From: Mucilaginibacter sp. | GTDB taxonomy: Bacteria; Bacteroidota; Bacteroidia; Sphingobacteriales; Sphingobacteriaceae | Direction of reading: 5' to 3' | Length of the DNA: 46,815 bases | NCBI GenBank assembly: GCA_028287895.1 | Contig: JAQBOV010000061.1 | Coordinates: forward strand, 1-46,815 | In this document: in pieces, positions 1 to 8,904 of the stretch | How positions within the stretch are numbered: the first letter of the stretch is position 1 | Layout of the letters: every line of letters starts with the position of its first letter | Notes under the pieces: generated by a model | What the model was told of the DNA's origin: nothing | Database searches by the model: none | Seen by the model: the letters and a program-made list of their open reading frames with translations, nothing else | Made by a program: the position numbers and the translations under genes

Positions 1-146
1 CGGGACTGATCGTCAAACAAGCCACTTCCGCGCAGCTCAACTGGCAGGCCAATGTAGCCGACCTGCTGCCGGGAACCTACCTGGTGAAGGTGCTGGACAA
101 AAAAGACAAAAGCCTGCTGGGTCAGACTAAGTTCGTAAAGCTGTAA
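1..146 (+). CDS. C-terminal end of a T9SS cargo protein (sorting domain), partial
   Basis: The frame starting at base 3 is open from the window edge to a TAA at 144-146 and gives 47 residues, ending in QTKFVKL. The segment LLPGTYLVKVLDKKDKSLLG is typical of the end of the T9SS type A sorting domain: an L-x-PG-x-Y-x-V-x-V core followed by a short beta strand ending in a basic residue. In this family the domain directs export across the outer membrane by the type IX system and is removed at the surface. The large secreted protein at 3725-7033 ends with a similar pattern (LEPGFYQVQVKDATGQ). The rest of the gene, and so its function, lies outside the window. Confidence 0.75.
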   Translation, partial: GLIVKQATSAQLNWQANVADLLPGTYLVKVLDKKDKSLLGQTKFVKL

Positions 147-158
147 GTACAGCTTTAC
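135..158 (+). terminator. Hairpin overlapping the stop codon of the cargo gene
   Basis: GTAAAGCTGTA (135-145) and TACAGCTTTAC (148-158) are perfect 11-base complements separated by AG, so the gene's last codons and stop lie inside the stem. A second, looser stem follows (CCCTGCC 165-171 with GGCAGGG 190-196). No long T run follows, so classical intrinsic termination is uncertain. A 3'-end-stabilising hairpin is an alternative. Confidence 0.5.
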
Positions 159-227
159 GAAAATCCCTGCCGCAGGTATGGGGCAATGGGGCAGGGAGGA
201 CAATTCAAAAAATATATAAGGCCGTTA

Positions 228-845
228 TTATGATCTGCGATCGGGAGCGAATTGCAGCTGCTTAATAATACCTTCTACTATTTTAGGGATATCATCAATG
301 TTCTTTTGAACGTTGTGATGAACCTCGCCTACTCCAAATCCACGCCATACCACCTTTTTGGTATGCGTGTCAATCAAATCAATAATGATCGTTCCTTCTT
401 GGTAATGTTCTTTATCAACGGCGGTTAATCCGCCATAGTAGGCGAAAGGGTACCCAAAGCCATAATAATATGGGCGGTAACCCCAGCCCCAACCTAACCC
501 GAAGCCGGGATAAAAACCGGTGCCATAATAAGTCGGGTAATAAACGGTTTTAGAGCCAAGCCCAACCTTTGCGGTATAAGTTACCAGCAGATCAGGATTA
601 TTTTTCTGCAGGCTTAATCCTTTAGTGGTGAGCGAGGCTACGGCAGCATCCTTAATTTTAAGATCGGCAACAGCACTCGCTGTAGGTTTATTATCGCCTT
701 GCCCTTCTGGTGATATCCAGGCAAAGGACCGGTAGCGGCTCATATTGGTTTTATTGAGACCGGCAGTATAGTAATTGTAGCTGCTGCAAGCTGACAATCC
801 CCCAATCAATAAGAATCCGAGTACCCGGTAGATGGATGTTTTCAT
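228..845 (-). CDS. DUF4136-type lipoprotein
   Basis: A 205-residue protein with a lipoprotein signal (hydrophobic stretch ending LSAC, lipidated Cys near residue 20), so probably membrane-anchored in the periplasm or outer membrane. The body fits the DUF4136 family: an early aromatic YRSFAW motif, a central Gly/Tyr/Phe-rich stretch (residues about 100-140), and a C-terminal module with a strand like GTIIIDLIDTHTKKVVWRG. The biochemical role of the family is not known. It lies downstream of nadE on the same strand with an 80-base gap containing a hairpin, so cotranscription is possible but unproven. The ATG start has the signal peptide directly behind it. Confidence 0.8.
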   Translation of the reverse strand: MKTSIYRVLGFLLIGGLSACSSYNYYTAGLNKTNMSRYRSFAWISPEGQGDNKPTASAVADLKIKDAAVASLTTKGLSLQKNNPDLLVTYTAKVGLGSKTVYYPTYYGTGFYPGFGLGWGWGYRPYYYGFGYPFAYYGGLTAVDKEHYQEGTIIIDLIDTHTKKVVWRGFGVGEVHHNVQKNIDDIPKIVEGIIKQLQFAPDRRS

Positions 846-873
846 AGCTATTTTTCCTTTTTGTTTCAGTTAG

Positions 874-894
874 ACCCTTTTAAGCTGAAAGGGT
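874..894 (-). terminator. Weak hairpin between nadE and the DUF4136 gene
   Basis: ACCCTTT (874-880) pairs with AAAGGGT (888-894) across a 7-base loop. It lies 32 bases past the nadE stop and in the leader of the next gene. No T run follows on the minus strand, so it may be a leader structure and not a terminator. Confidence 0.3.
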
Positions 895-925
895 TTAACG
901 GCTGAATTTATTTTTTGCCAAAATA

Positions 926-2575
926 TTATGACAAATATTTTCCTACGATGGGCATACGCCGGCCCATACCGAACGCCTTCGGCGATACCCTTAATATAGG
1001 CGGCGTCTGATAGCGTTTATGCTCTGCCAGGTTAACCAGCCTTAAAACCCTACGCACGGTTTGCTCATCATAACCCATCTTAATGATCTCGCCTGAGGAA
1101 CACTTGTTTTCGATATATTGCATCAGTATGGGATCAAGCACGTCATATTCCGGCAGGGAATCTGTATCTTTCTGATCAGGCCGCAATTCGGCGGATGGTG
1201 GTTTAACAATAGTGTTGACGGGTATTATTTCACTCTTCCGGTTAAGATATCTGGCCAGTTCAAAAACCTGCGTCTTATAAACATCACCGATTACCGAGAT
1301 ACCACCGCACATATCGCCATATAAGGTCCCATAGCCAACTGCAGCTTCGCTTTTATTGGATGTATTTAATAAAATATAGCCAAACTTATTACACATGGCC
1401 ATCAAAATTACCGCCCTGCTGCGCGACTGTATATTCTCTTCGGCGATATTAAATGGCAAATTTTTGAACTGAGGATGAAGCGTAGTTTCAAATGCCTCGG
1501 TAATATGCCTGATAGGTATTATTTCGTGTTTACAGCCAATATTCTTCACCAGATCTTCCGCATCTTTAACAGAGTGGTCGCTTGAGAAACGCGATGGCAG
1601 TAATACAGCCATCACATTCTGCGGGCCAAGGGCCTCTGCGGCCAGCGCACAAACAACCGCCGAATCGATGCCTCCTGATAATCCTAATATGGCGCTCTTA
1701 AAACCTGATTTATAAAAATAGTCCTTTATGCCCAGTACCAGTCCCCTGTGTATCTGTTCAATATTACTTTGCCGCTCTATGTTCAGCGTTGGGGGCTGTT
1801 GCAAGGTTATGTCTGACCCGGTTCCAAGTAGGTAATAAGCTACATTTTCTTCAAAGTATGGCAGTTCGTCCACCAGCTCACCTGTCTTATCAAATACAAG
1901 CGAGCCACCATCAAATATCAGTTCCGTTTGCGCACCTACGTGGTTTACATAAAATAAAGGCAGCCCGTAGCGCCTGGCATTGTCCTTGAGTATGGCAATG
2001 CGTTCTTCATCATGGTTGTAAGCGAAGGGAGAAGCTGCAATATTGATCATTACATCAGGCTGCTCTCCAATCAGCATATCCATCGGACGGGTAACATATA
2101 ACGGATTCTCGATGGTGTTCCAAAGGTCTTCGCATATGGTCAGCGCAATGCGATGCCCCTTAAAATCAATACAACCGAACTGAGTCGATGGCTCAAAGTA
2201 GCGGTATTCGTCAAATATGTCGTAATTGGGAAGCAATGCTTTATTTACAATAGCCTTTACCTGTCCGTCCTCAATAAAATAGGCTGAATTATTCAATTCC
2301 TTGCCTTCGGGGTTATTATTAAAAGTGGGCAACCCGATAATACAGGCTATCCCCCGGCAGGCGTCAGCGATCTTTTTTGCTGCTTCATCACAAAGCCCGA
2401 TAAACTCCTTAAACTCTAAAAAATCGCGGGCAGGATAACCGCAGACACACAATTCTGCGAAGACCACCAGGTCGGCCTGGTGTTGCTTCGCCTGATGTAT
2501 ATGGTCAATAATTTTGTTTGTGTTCGATTCGAAATTGCCTACGTGATAATTAAGCTGTGCCAGTGCGATCTTCAT
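926..2575 (-). CDS. nadE: Glutamine-dependent NAD+ synthetase
   Basis: Converts deamido-NAD+ to NAD+ using ATP and ammonia released from glutamine, the last step of NAD biosynthesis, in the cytosol. The 549-residue length fits the two-domain bacterial enzyme. Residues 1-260 are a nitrilase-fold glutaminase with the expected Glu41 (VVFAELCVCGYP), Lys112 (NKALLPNYDIFDE) and Cys148 (ICEDLWN). From about residue 275 comes the synthetase domain with the PP-loop SGGIDS at 300-305 and a conserved NTSNKSEAAVGYGTLYGDMCGG segment (quoted in part only as a landmark: NKSE and YGD). It is divergent from gldB with about 70 bases between the start codons. No frameshift or missing catalytic residue is visible. 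Confidence 0.96.
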   Translation of the reverse strand: MKIALAQLNYHVGNFESNTNKIIDHIHQAKQHQADLVVFAELCVCGYPARDFLEFKEFIGLCDEAAKKIADACRGIACIIGLPTFNNNPEGKELNNSAYFIEDGQVKAIVNKALLPNYDIFDEYRYFEPSTQFGCIDFKGHRIALTICEDLWNTIENPLYVTRPMDMLIGEQPDVMINIAASPFAYNHDEERIAILKDNARRYGLPLFYVNHVGAQTELIFDGGSLVFDKTGELVDELPYFEENVAYYLLGTGSDITLQQPPTLNIERQSNIEQIHRGLVLGIKDYFYKSGFKSAILGLSGGIDSAVVCALAAEALGPQNVMAVLLPSRFSSDHSVKDAEDLVKNIGCKHEIIPIRHITEAFETTLHPQFKNLPFNIAEENIQSRSRAVILMAMCNKFGYILLNTSNKSEAAVGYGTLYGDMCGGISVIGDVYKTQVFELARYLNRKSEIIPVNTIVKPPSAELRPDQKDTDSLPEYDVLDPILMQYIENKCSSGEIIKMGYDEQTVRRVLRLVNLAEHKRYQTPPILRVSPKAFGMGRRMPIVGKYLS

Positions 2576-2621
2576 ATTACAGATGATATCAATTTGCTTA
2601 CGTGAATGCGAGTTAAAAAAT

Positions 2622-2629
2622 TAATTTTG
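2622..2629 (+). promoter_or_regulatory. Bacteroidota -7 element before gldB
   Basis: TAATTTTG matches the TAnnTTTG consensus exactly and lies 15 bases before the ATG at 2645. A TTTG at 2593-2596 could be the -33 box, but the 25-base gap is longer than usual. If used, it excludes the upstream in-frame ATG at 2606. Confidence 0.4.
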
Positions 2630-2644
2630 CTAAAAGAACAAAAA

Positions 2645-3682
2645 ATGATCTCAGGTTCCATCAAAGCAAGGCAAATTTACCTAATTTTTCTGACGAGTTT
2701 ACTATTAACAGCTTGCGGCCGCTCCAAAAAAGTTGACGTAAGCCATATTGATATCAGTGTAAAGATCGAGCGCTTTGACCATGACCTGGACGCCATGCGC
2801 ACCAAACCCATGATCGCACAAGCCGCCTACATGGAAAAAAAATACGGCGCTTTTTACCCCGATTATATGGAGCGAATTGTGCAGGCGGGCACCACCAGGG
2901 ATACCAATTATTTAAAAACACTCCGCGATATACTTAGCTCACAAGCGTACCGTGATCTCAAACATGATGTTGATTCCGTTTATTTCAACATGGATACACC
3001 CAATGAACAAGTGACAGATGCCTTCCGGCATATCAAATATTATTTCCCGCAAAAAAAACTGCCAAAAGTCTATGCCTATTTTTCGGGCTTCCAGGCACAA
3101 ACATCCATTGGCGACGGCTATTTCGCTATCGGTCTGGATATGTTTTTAGGCGCTGATTCAAGGTTTTATCCTGCGCTGACAGAAACGCTGCCGCATTATA
3201 TAACACGCAGGTTTACGCCCGGAAATATCGCTCCGCGCGTGGTTGAAGGGATAGCCCGTGAAGATATGTTCCCCGAAAGTGATCAGGATAAATCCCTGCT
3301 TTCCAGAATGGTGTACAACGGTAAAATATTGTATTTTATGGACATGGTATTGCCTGATGTCGCTGATTCGACCAAAATAGGCTATACAACCAAACAAATA
3401 AAATGGTGCAATGACTTTAAATCGCAGATATGGGGATACTTTCTGGAAGAAAACCTGCTGTATGAATCTGACTATGAGAAGATTCAAAAATATATCGGCG
3501 AAGCCCCTTTTACACCTGGCTTGGGCGAGAAAAATGAAGCCGCGCCCAGACTTGCGCTATGGACGGGCTGGCAAATTGTGAGGCAATATATGGACAAACA
3601 TCCTGAAGTTACCCTGCCACAGTTAATGGCCGAAAAAGATGCTCAAAAAATATTAAATGACTCTAAATACCGGCCTAAATAA
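2645..3682 (+). CDS. gldB: Gliding motility lipoprotein GldB
   Basis: The 345-residue product starts with a lipoprotein signal (hydrophobic IYLIFLTSLLL then TAC, lipidated Cys24) and then shows the GldB family opening VDVSHIDISVKIERFDHDLD. Later landmarks include GYFAIGLDMFLG and the C-terminal LWTGWQIVRQYM. GldB is needed for gliding and T9SS function in flavobacteria; its exact biochemical role is unsettled. An in-frame ATG exists 39 bases upstream (2606), but it would put a charged 13-residue tail before the signal, and a -7 promoter element lies between the two ATGs, so 2645 is preferred. The next gene converges from the other strand 42 bases beyond the stop. Confidence 0.9.
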   Translation: MISGSIKARQIYLIFLTSLLLTACGRSKKVDVSHIDISVKIERFDHDLDAMRTKPMIAQAAYMEKKYGAFYPDYMERIVQAGTTRDTNYLKTLRDILSSQAYRDLKHDVDSVYFNMDTPNEQVTDAFRHIKYYFPQKKLPKVYAYFSGFQAQTSIGDGYFAIGLDMFLGADSRFYPALTETLPHYITRRFTPGNIAPRVVEGIAREDMFPESDQDKSLLSRMVYNGKILYFMDMVLPDVADSTKIGYTTKQIKWCNDFKSQIWGYFLEENLLYESDYEKIQKYIGEAPFTPGLGEKNEAAPRLALWTGWQIVRQYMDKHPEVTLPQLMAEKDAQKILNDSKYRPK

Positions 3683-3724
3683 AGAATATTTCTTTTGCTG
3701 GCAGGAGCCGGTGATAAGCCGCTG

Positions 3725-6700
3725 TTAATTCTTTACAAAACTGGCGACACCGATCAGCGTCTGGCCCGTTGCATCTTTTACCTGTACCTGATAGAACCCC
3801 GGCTCCAGCGTTGCAACATTGCCGGACCAGCCTGACTGCTGGGTGGCAACCTCCCTGACTACCGACCCTGAAGAGCTGATGATTCTGATATGATAAAGCG
3901 ATGACTTTTGGCCAGCATTCACCGCAAGATTAATCGTATTGCTCGCCGGATTTGGGAATATGCTGATCTTTGGAATATCCGTGTTGGTCAGCTGAACCTC
4001 TGCCGCTTTGGAATAGGAAATAACGTTATTAACGTCCTCCTGTTTGAGCTGGTAAATATTAGTTCCTATGGCAGGCCCCTTATCCACCAGGCTGTAGCTT
4101 CCAGCGCCGCTGCCGTCCATACCACCTACTATGGTGAAAGTTTTACCGCCATCGGTGCTGCGTTCGACAGTGTAATTGACGTAAGGGACATCATAACGAG
4201 TTTTCCAGGCAAGCTGCACATATGGCGAGCGGGCGATCTTTTCGGCTGTAAAACTCAGCAGCTGATAGGCATAAGCCGGGTTGCGGCGGATAAAAAGCTC
4301 AAAGCGACCGGCCCCATAGGAGGCAGTGTCACTTTTTTGGATGGTAAAACCATAACTGCCTGCACGGCGGATATCGAGCGAATCCTTCCTGTAATGGTCA
4401 ATCAGATAGATGTTATACAGCGTATCGATATTACGGATACCTTCGATCCTCAGAAGGTACGCGCCATCGGATTTAACGTTGGTATAAAGGCGAACACTGC
4501 GCCCTTTGGTATAAGAAGACATATGGTTAACCGACATAAGTTTCCCATCGGCCGAAAGACTTGAGATATTAATCTGCGGCGAAGTGCCGTTCATGTCAGT
4601 GGCATCACCTGCCTCAGACTGATCCGACCAGTCGCCTCTGAAATAAATGCCGCAATAGTCATAGTTCAGACTGTCCTGCTCAAGCTTCATATATAAGCCC
4701 GACAGCCCGGGCTCGCTTATGGGTTTTCCCATCAGTACTCCGGTTAGTATCTGGGAGGCCGCTTTTTCAGATTCTTTGAAGGTCAGGGTCTTTGCCGTGC
4801 CGGTTGTGTGCACAATGAATCCTGCCCCGCTGACGGCATAGCCCAGACTTGGTGCCGAACTGCCGTTCGCCGTGTAAACGGTGTAGGACTGGGCGGCACC
4901 GGTGGGATTTAAAAGATAAACCGCATCAATTCCGGCGTTATCGGTGATGAGCTGCTTCAAATTCAACGTACAGGCATAGGGGTTGCCGGCCATATTATAA
5001 CCGGGGCCTCCCTGTGCCACGCTAAGAGCGGAATTATAGGATAGCTGGCCGCTGGCTCCTCCTGTAGGTGCATACCACAGATTCACCGTTACATTTCCCT
5101 GATTGAGGAAGCCACTGGCTGTCAGCGTGGCATTGTCGGGCGTTATGCCCGTTGAAGCATCGGTACGTGTGTTCGGTCCGATATAATAGAGGATATAACC
5201 GTTTCCGACCGGAATATTTTTGACCGTGCTCCCGTCCGAAAGATCGACCGTTGCGGCGCGGACCTTAGTAACGCCCGCGTGTTTACCAGAGGTAAAGCTG
5301 ACGTTGCTGACCGGCACCGATTCTTTATAAAAATAGAGGGTGGGATTATTATTGGCCAGGCTGAATCCGTTGCCCGTTCCTCCCGGCCCACCGGTGAAAG
5401 CACCATGGTAAGTGGTCGTACCCACGGTAAAATCTGCATTTAAATAGGCTAAACTAATATAATTATTCAGACCCGAGGTGGTCGAAGTCAGGTTCACCGG
5501 GGAAGAAAGCAACCGGTAATTACGATAGGTGGCCGAATTATTTCCCGTAAGGTACCTTTGTACGTTTACCGTACCGGAAATCAGACATCCCGAGGGTATC
5601 GCTGCCACAGCCGCAGAACCGGTAGCGTCCGACCGCAGCGTAAATAATTTGTTGCCCGCAGCCAATGTCGTGCTCCCGCTCATGGTAAGAATACCCGAAC
5701 TGGACAGCGCAAAATTGCCTGAATTTATCGTCTTGGTGCCGCCACCGCTAAAGGCGACATTATTGAATGTCGTGCCGTTGCCGGCATCGGTAAGGGTTTC
5801 CGCAGAACCTCCGTTAAAAGTGACCAGACCGGCACCCGCAGTAAATGTCGCTGAATTGGTGTAGTTGCCTGTTATATTTAAAGCTCCTGTTCCTAAGTTT
5901 AAGACGCCTGGACTATTGTTTGCCAAACTTCCACCAACCCAAATAGTTCCTGCCCCTTGTGTAAGGGTTGCAGAATTTGTCCACGAACCATCTATATTAA
6001 AGTTAGAACCGTTAGTTACCATATCCACGGGACCATCTTGCGTAATCAGGGTTCCTCCAACATCAATCCCCAAATTATCTGGTGATGCGGAATAATTTCC
6101 TCCGGTAACTTTTGTGCTTGCCCCCTGTAAGGTTAAATTTTGATAAACATTCGCACCTCGTCCAATCCGGTCAGTAAGACCCGTATAAACAAATTGCGAA
6201 CCCGAGTTTGAATTGTATACTATGGTGCAACTTCCACTTCCATTATTGGTAAAGTCAACTACCTGGCCATCAGCAATAGGCAATTGTATAGCATTGTTGT
6301 TATTTAAAATGAGCGTAGTGGCGCTGGCAGTGTTATCCGCAGAAAATTTACCTCTTATTGCAGTAGTCAAGGTTGCTTGTGTAGCGCTGAAGGTGTTGAC
6401 ATTTTGGGTGATGATCTGTCCATCTAATGTAGTTGTGCCGGCATCCAGGTCAAATTCGCACCAATTAACACCAGCACCATTGTTAGCAACTGAATTAAGT
6501 ATCAGGTTTCCCAAGATCGTTAAAGTAAGCTGTGAACTTAATTGAGTAAATACGGTTCCTGATAAACTGGCCGCAGGTTGCTGACTGTCACCAACCTGAA
6601 CAGTTGTGACATTAATTGCACCCGCTCCAACTAACTTGGTTACATATTTAGCATTTGAAGCGCCTGTACTGCCATGATTTACGTTAATATTAGATACCGT

Positions 6701-7033
6701 CAAAACGACGCCTGAATTAACTGTTAATGTGATACCGTTAGCTAAGGCTCCAAATGTGATCGATGCACAACTTACATCACTGCTAATTACCGGCTGGTTG
6801 GTGAAGGAGGTCACGCCGATTCCGATCTGGACGATATCAGTGGCCAGTGAAGGCGCAGTCGTAGCGGTACTGGAGCCTATTTTCCAGTTGGTACTGACAT
6901 TCCAGGCAGTGCTGGTAGCCCCTGTCCAGTCATAGGTGGTCTGCGCACATACGCCCTGGCAGCTGAATAGCAGCACGAAAAACGCACCGGCTAATCTCGA
7001 AAGAAATGGAATTGCAGTGAATGGTTGTTCCAT
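3725..7033 (-). CDS. Large T9SS-secreted adhesin-like protein with C-terminal sorting domain
   Basis: About 1,102 residues from the ATG at 7033. A signal peptide (hydrophobic LAGAFFVLLFSCQGVCAQ) leads into a WTGATSTAWNVSTNW motif common at the start of Bacteroidota surface proteins. The next roughly 450 residues are Gly/Asn/Thr/Ser-rich repeats (patterns like GSWTNSATLTQGAGT and GNYTNSATFTAGAG) suggesting a beta-helix passenger. A more globular region follows, and the last 80 residues are a type A sorting domain (ISIFPNPASNTINL ... LEPGFYQVQVKDATGQ). It is predicted to be exported to the cell surface by the T9SS; ligand unknown. The open frame extends to 7096, but a promoter element sits at 7094-7101 and a GGAG lies just before 7033, so the shorter start is chosen. 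GC content dips in the repeat region. Confidence 0.85.
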   Translation of the reverse strand: MEQPFTAIPFLSRLAGAFFVLLFSCQGVCAQTTYDWTGATSTAWNVSTNWKIGSSTATTAPSLATDIVQIGIGVTSFTNQPVISSDVSCASITFGALANGITLTVNSGVVLTVSNINVNHGSTGASNAKYVTKLVGAGAINVTTVQVGDSQQPAASLSGTVFTQLSSQLTLTILGNLILNSVANNGAGVNWCEFDLDAGTTTLDGQIITQNVNTFSATQATLTTAIRGKFSADNTASATTLILNNNNAIQLPIADGQVVDFTNNGSGSCTIVYNSNSGSQFVYTGLTDRIGRGANVYQNLTLQGASTKVTGGNYSASPDNLGIDVGGTLITQDGPVDMVTNGSNFNIDGSWTNSATLTQGAGTIWVGGSLANNSPGVLNLGTGALNITGNYTNSATFTAGAGLVTFNGGSAETLTDAGNGTTFNNVAFSGGGTKTINSGNFALSSSGILTMSGSTTLAAGNKLFTLRSDATGSAAVAAIPSGCLISGTVNVQRYLTGNNSATYRNYRLLSSPVNLTSTTSGLNNYISLAYLNADFTVGTTTYHGAFTGGPGGTGNGFSLANNNPTLYFYKESVPVSNVSFTSGKHAGVTKVRAATVDLSDGSTVKNIPVGNGYILYYIGPNTRTDASTGITPDNATLTASGFLNQGNVTVNLWYAPTGGASGQLSYNSALSVAQGGPGYNMAGNPYACTLNLKQLITDNAGIDAVYLLNPTGAAQSYTVYTANGSSAPSLGYAVSGAGFIVHTTGTAKTLTFKESEKAASQILTGVLMGKPISEPGLSGLYMKLEQDSLNYDYCGIYFRGDWSDQSEAGDATDMNGTSPQINISSLSADGKLMSVNHMSSYTKGRSVRLYTNVKSDGAYLLRIEGIRNIDTLYNIYLIDHYRKDSLDIRRAGSYGFTIQKSDTASYGAGRFELFIRRNPAYAYQLLSFTAEKIARSPYVQLAWKTRYDVPYVNYTVERSTDGGKTFTIVGGMDGSGAGSYSLVDKGPAIGTNIYQLKQEDVNNVISYSKAAEVQLTNTDIPKISIFPNPASNTINLAVNAGQKSSLYHIRIISSSGSVVREVATQQSGWSGNVATLEPGFYQVQVKDATGQTLIGVASFVKN

Positions 7034-7093
7034 ATAAGCTCCAAAGGTTGAGGTTAATCTATTTTCATCGCGGCGTATATTATAACTTATACG

Positions 7094-7101
7094 CAAATAT
7101 A
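7094..7101 (-). promoter_or_regulatory. -7 element for the secreted adhesin gene
   Basis: On the minus strand TATATTTG matches TAnnTTTG exactly. Transcription would begin near 7087, leaving a leader of about 50 bases before the ATG at 7033. No clear TTTG -33 box is visible. Confidence 0.45.
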
Positions 7102-7373
7102 CAGCTAAAGTTTCTTATTGATTAATAAACATTAACTATTAATAGTTGTTTAGTAATCAGCTGGTTAGATGATTATTTCGAAGGGCGTAAAAAAATCAGG
7201 TAAGATAAACGAATGCGGCAGGTAAGTTTGTTAATAAACGGCACGGGCGAATAAGTGGAATTGTTACGACGGCTGCACGAAGACCAAGGCAGGGCCGGTA
7301 AAGTTTTTGGCAGACCGGTAAACAGGACGAACCGGCTAAAGAAAATAATCGTGGCGGAAAACGAGTTACAAAA
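7102..7373. other. Non-coding stretch upstream of the adhesin gene
   Basis: No convincing gene. The part nearest the promoter is AT-rich; further on there are three near-identical CCGGTAAA-like words (around 7297-7340). I see no RNA gene or repeat that I can name. Confidence 0.5.
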
Positions 7374-7401
7374 AAAACGCCTATGTTACCATAAGCGTTG
7401 T
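7374..7401 (-). terminator. Intrinsic terminator of the small membrane protein gene
   Basis: On the minus strand AACGC ... GCGTT (7395-7399 with 7376-7380) pairs, with an inner TATG/CATA extension, followed by a run of seven or more T. It begins 20 bases after the stop of the 7421-7609 gene. Confidence 0.75.
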
Positions 7402-7420
7402 TTTATATTTGGCTGTTAAA

Positions 7421-7609
7421 TTACTTCAAAATTGCAAATACAGCCTTCAATGCGATAGCAACGCCAATTACTAATATCACATTAGCTATCCATGAATAAT
7501 AAGGCGCCTCGCCGGCAAAGCGAAGGTATACTCCTACCAGCCCTATAACGATGGCTACGGTTAATAAAATGTAGTGGCGTTCGTCATTTGCCTGCTCTGT
7601 TGAACTCAT
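7421..7609 (-). CDS. Small two-helix membrane protein, function unknown
   Basis: A 62-residue protein with a short polar N-terminus (MSSTEQANDERH) and two hydrophobic helices: about residues 13-30 (YILLTVAIVIGLVGVYL) and 39-60 (SWIANVILVIGVAIALKAVF). It is a single-gene unit with its own -7 element (7633-7640) and terminator (7374-7401), which supports it being a real gene. I do not recognise a named family. Confidence 0.7.
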   Translation of the reverse strand: MSSTEQANDERHYILLTVAIVIGLVGVYLRFAGEAPYYSWIANVILVIGVAIALKAVFAILK

Positions 7610-7632
7610 ATGCTAAGGGTTAATATTTTGGA

Positions 7633-7640
7633 CAAAAATA
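7633..7640 (-). promoter_or_regulatory. -7 element for the small membrane protein gene
   Basis: TATTTTTG on the minus strand matches TAnnTTTG and lies 23 bases before the ATG at 7609. A partial TTTTC box lies at roughly the right distance for -33. Confidence 0.5.
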
Positions 7641-7886
7641 GAAATGTTTAACGAAAAACAGATAATACTTTTAATATTTTATACCACAGGATCATTTATG
7701 GCGGCCATGCCGGGCCTGCAATACCTACCGGCCGGTTTCCATCGCTGAAACATGGAGATATCACAGGCCGGGCGGCCGGCCGGAACGGCCTGTCGCCTTT
7801 TCTGTTAATACACAAATGTCCTGCGATTGTTGGCCCCTACCCTGCCAGCGTAATCACCATCGGTTTGGTAAATGGTCAGAAAATAA
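7641..7886. other. Non-coding stretch with a GC-rich hairpin
   Basis: No gene seen. CAGGCCG (7764-7770) and CGGCCTG (7786-7792) form a 7-base stem around a GC-rich loop, unusual against the AT-rich surroundings. Its role is unknown; it lies about 95 bases beyond the atp operon terminator. Confidence 0.45.
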
Positions 7887-7918
7887 AAAAGGCCTCCCAG
7901 GTTAAAGAGAAGCCTTTT
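7887..7918 (-). terminator. Intrinsic terminator of the ATP synthase operon
   Basis: On the minus strand AAAAGGC (7912-7918) pairs with GCCTTTT (7887-7893) over an 18-base loop and is followed by TTATTTT. It starts 21 bases after the atpG stop, the expected place for the operon end. Confidence 0.8.
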
Positions 7919-7939
7919 AAATATTACACTTAAATTTTA

Positions 7940-8824
7940 TCAGTTTGATGATAAGGCAGCGGCTCCGCTGACGATTTCGGTAAGCTCGGTGGTAATAGCT
8001 GCCTGGCGCGCCTGGTTGTATGCCAGTTTAAGCGCCTTTATCAGCTCGCCTGCATTATCGGTTGCCTTGTCCATCGCCGTCATGCGTGCGCCATGTTCAG
8101 ATGCATATGAATCTAAAACAGCTTTGTACAGCTGGATTTTGATATTTTTTGGGATCAGTTGCTGTACGATCTCCTCCTGTGAAGGCTCAAGGATATAATC
8201 TACCTGTGCAGCCGTAGCATCTTTGCTTTTTTCAGCTTTTGGAACAGGCAATAATTGCTCTACCGTTAAAAACTGTACAGCAGCATTTTTAAAACGATTG
8301 TAAACCAGTTCAACACGGTCATAATTGCCTTTTAAAAAATCCTGCATAATGCCCTCGGTAACCTTTGATACGTTCAGGAAGGTAAGACCGTTATACAATT
8401 CATTATTATTACCGATCACATTATACTTGCGTCTCTGGTAATACTCCTGCCCTTTCTTGCCTATACCTACTATCGAAACATTCCCGGCTTTTAACTGTGC
8501 AGTATATTTTTCGGCAATTAAATTATTAGCCGTCTTTATCACATTGGTATTAAAAGCACCCGCCAAACCACGGTTTGATGAAACAACTACGATCAGTACG
8601 CGCACCGGTTCGCGCTCCTGCAAAAATGGGGATGAGCCGTCTTCCAGACTTGCAGACAGGTTAGCCAGCATATCTTTCAGCTTACCGGCATAAGGGCGTA
8701 ACTGTACAATAGCGTTTGTAGCACGTTTCAACTTAGCAGCCGAAACCATTTTCATAGCTTTGGTGATCTGCTGGGTTGAGCTTACTGAGGCGATTCTGTT
8801 TCTTACTTCTTTTAAATTAGCCAT
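7940..8824 (-). CDS. atpG: F1Fo ATP synthase gamma subunit
   Basis: Central rotor shaft of F1, turning inside the alpha3-beta3 ring and linking it to the c-ring. The 294 residues have the two conserved ends that form the coiled-coil shaft: the N-terminal stretch with VRNRIASVSSTQQITKAMKM and, at the C-terminus, MDKATDNAGELIKALKLAYN followed by the RQAAITTEL segment. It is the last gene of the operon and is followed by a terminator. The gap to atpA (80 bases) holds a repeat-like hairpin, so expression relative to atpA could be adjusted there. Confidence 0.97.
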   Translation of the reverse strand: MANLKEVRNRIASVSSTQQITKAMKMVSAAKLKRATNAIVQLRPYAGKLKDMLANLSASLEDGSSPFLQEREPVRVLIVVVSSNRGLAGAFNTNVIKTANNLIAEKYTAQLKAGNVSIVGIGKKGQEYYQRRKYNVIGNNNELYNGLTFLNVSKVTEGIMQDFLKGNYDRVELVYNRFKNAAVQFLTVEQLLPVPKAEKSKDATAAQVDYILEPSQEEIVQQLIPKNIKIQLYKAVLDSYASEHGARMTAMDKATDNAGELIKALKLAYNQARQAAITTELTEIVSGAAALSSN

Positions 8825-8904
8825 TCTTTTTTTGAGTGGTGAGTTTTGAGTTTTAAGTAATGAGACTTTTACTCACCACATAAAACGCATTGCTCAAAAC
8901 TATA
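8825..8904 (-). repeat. Repeat-like hairpin spacer between atpA and atpG
   Basis: GTGGTGAGT (8836-8844) pairs with ACTCACCAC (8871-8879), and GTTTTGAG (8843-8850) pairs with CTCAAAAC (8893-8900), so two overlapping stems are possible. The wording, built of ACTCA/CTCAAAACT units, looks like a low-complexity interspersed spacer and not gene-specific sequence. Confidence 0.5.

Noticed and set aside
3908..4564. 218-codon plus-strand open frame inside the T9SS adhesin gene
   Set aside because: Antisense to a gene with clear signal peptide and sorting domain; its translation has no recognisable domain and contains the complement of repeats.
7034..7096. Longer start of the adhesin gene
   Set aside because: It would place 21 charged residues before the signal peptide and overlaps the promoter element.
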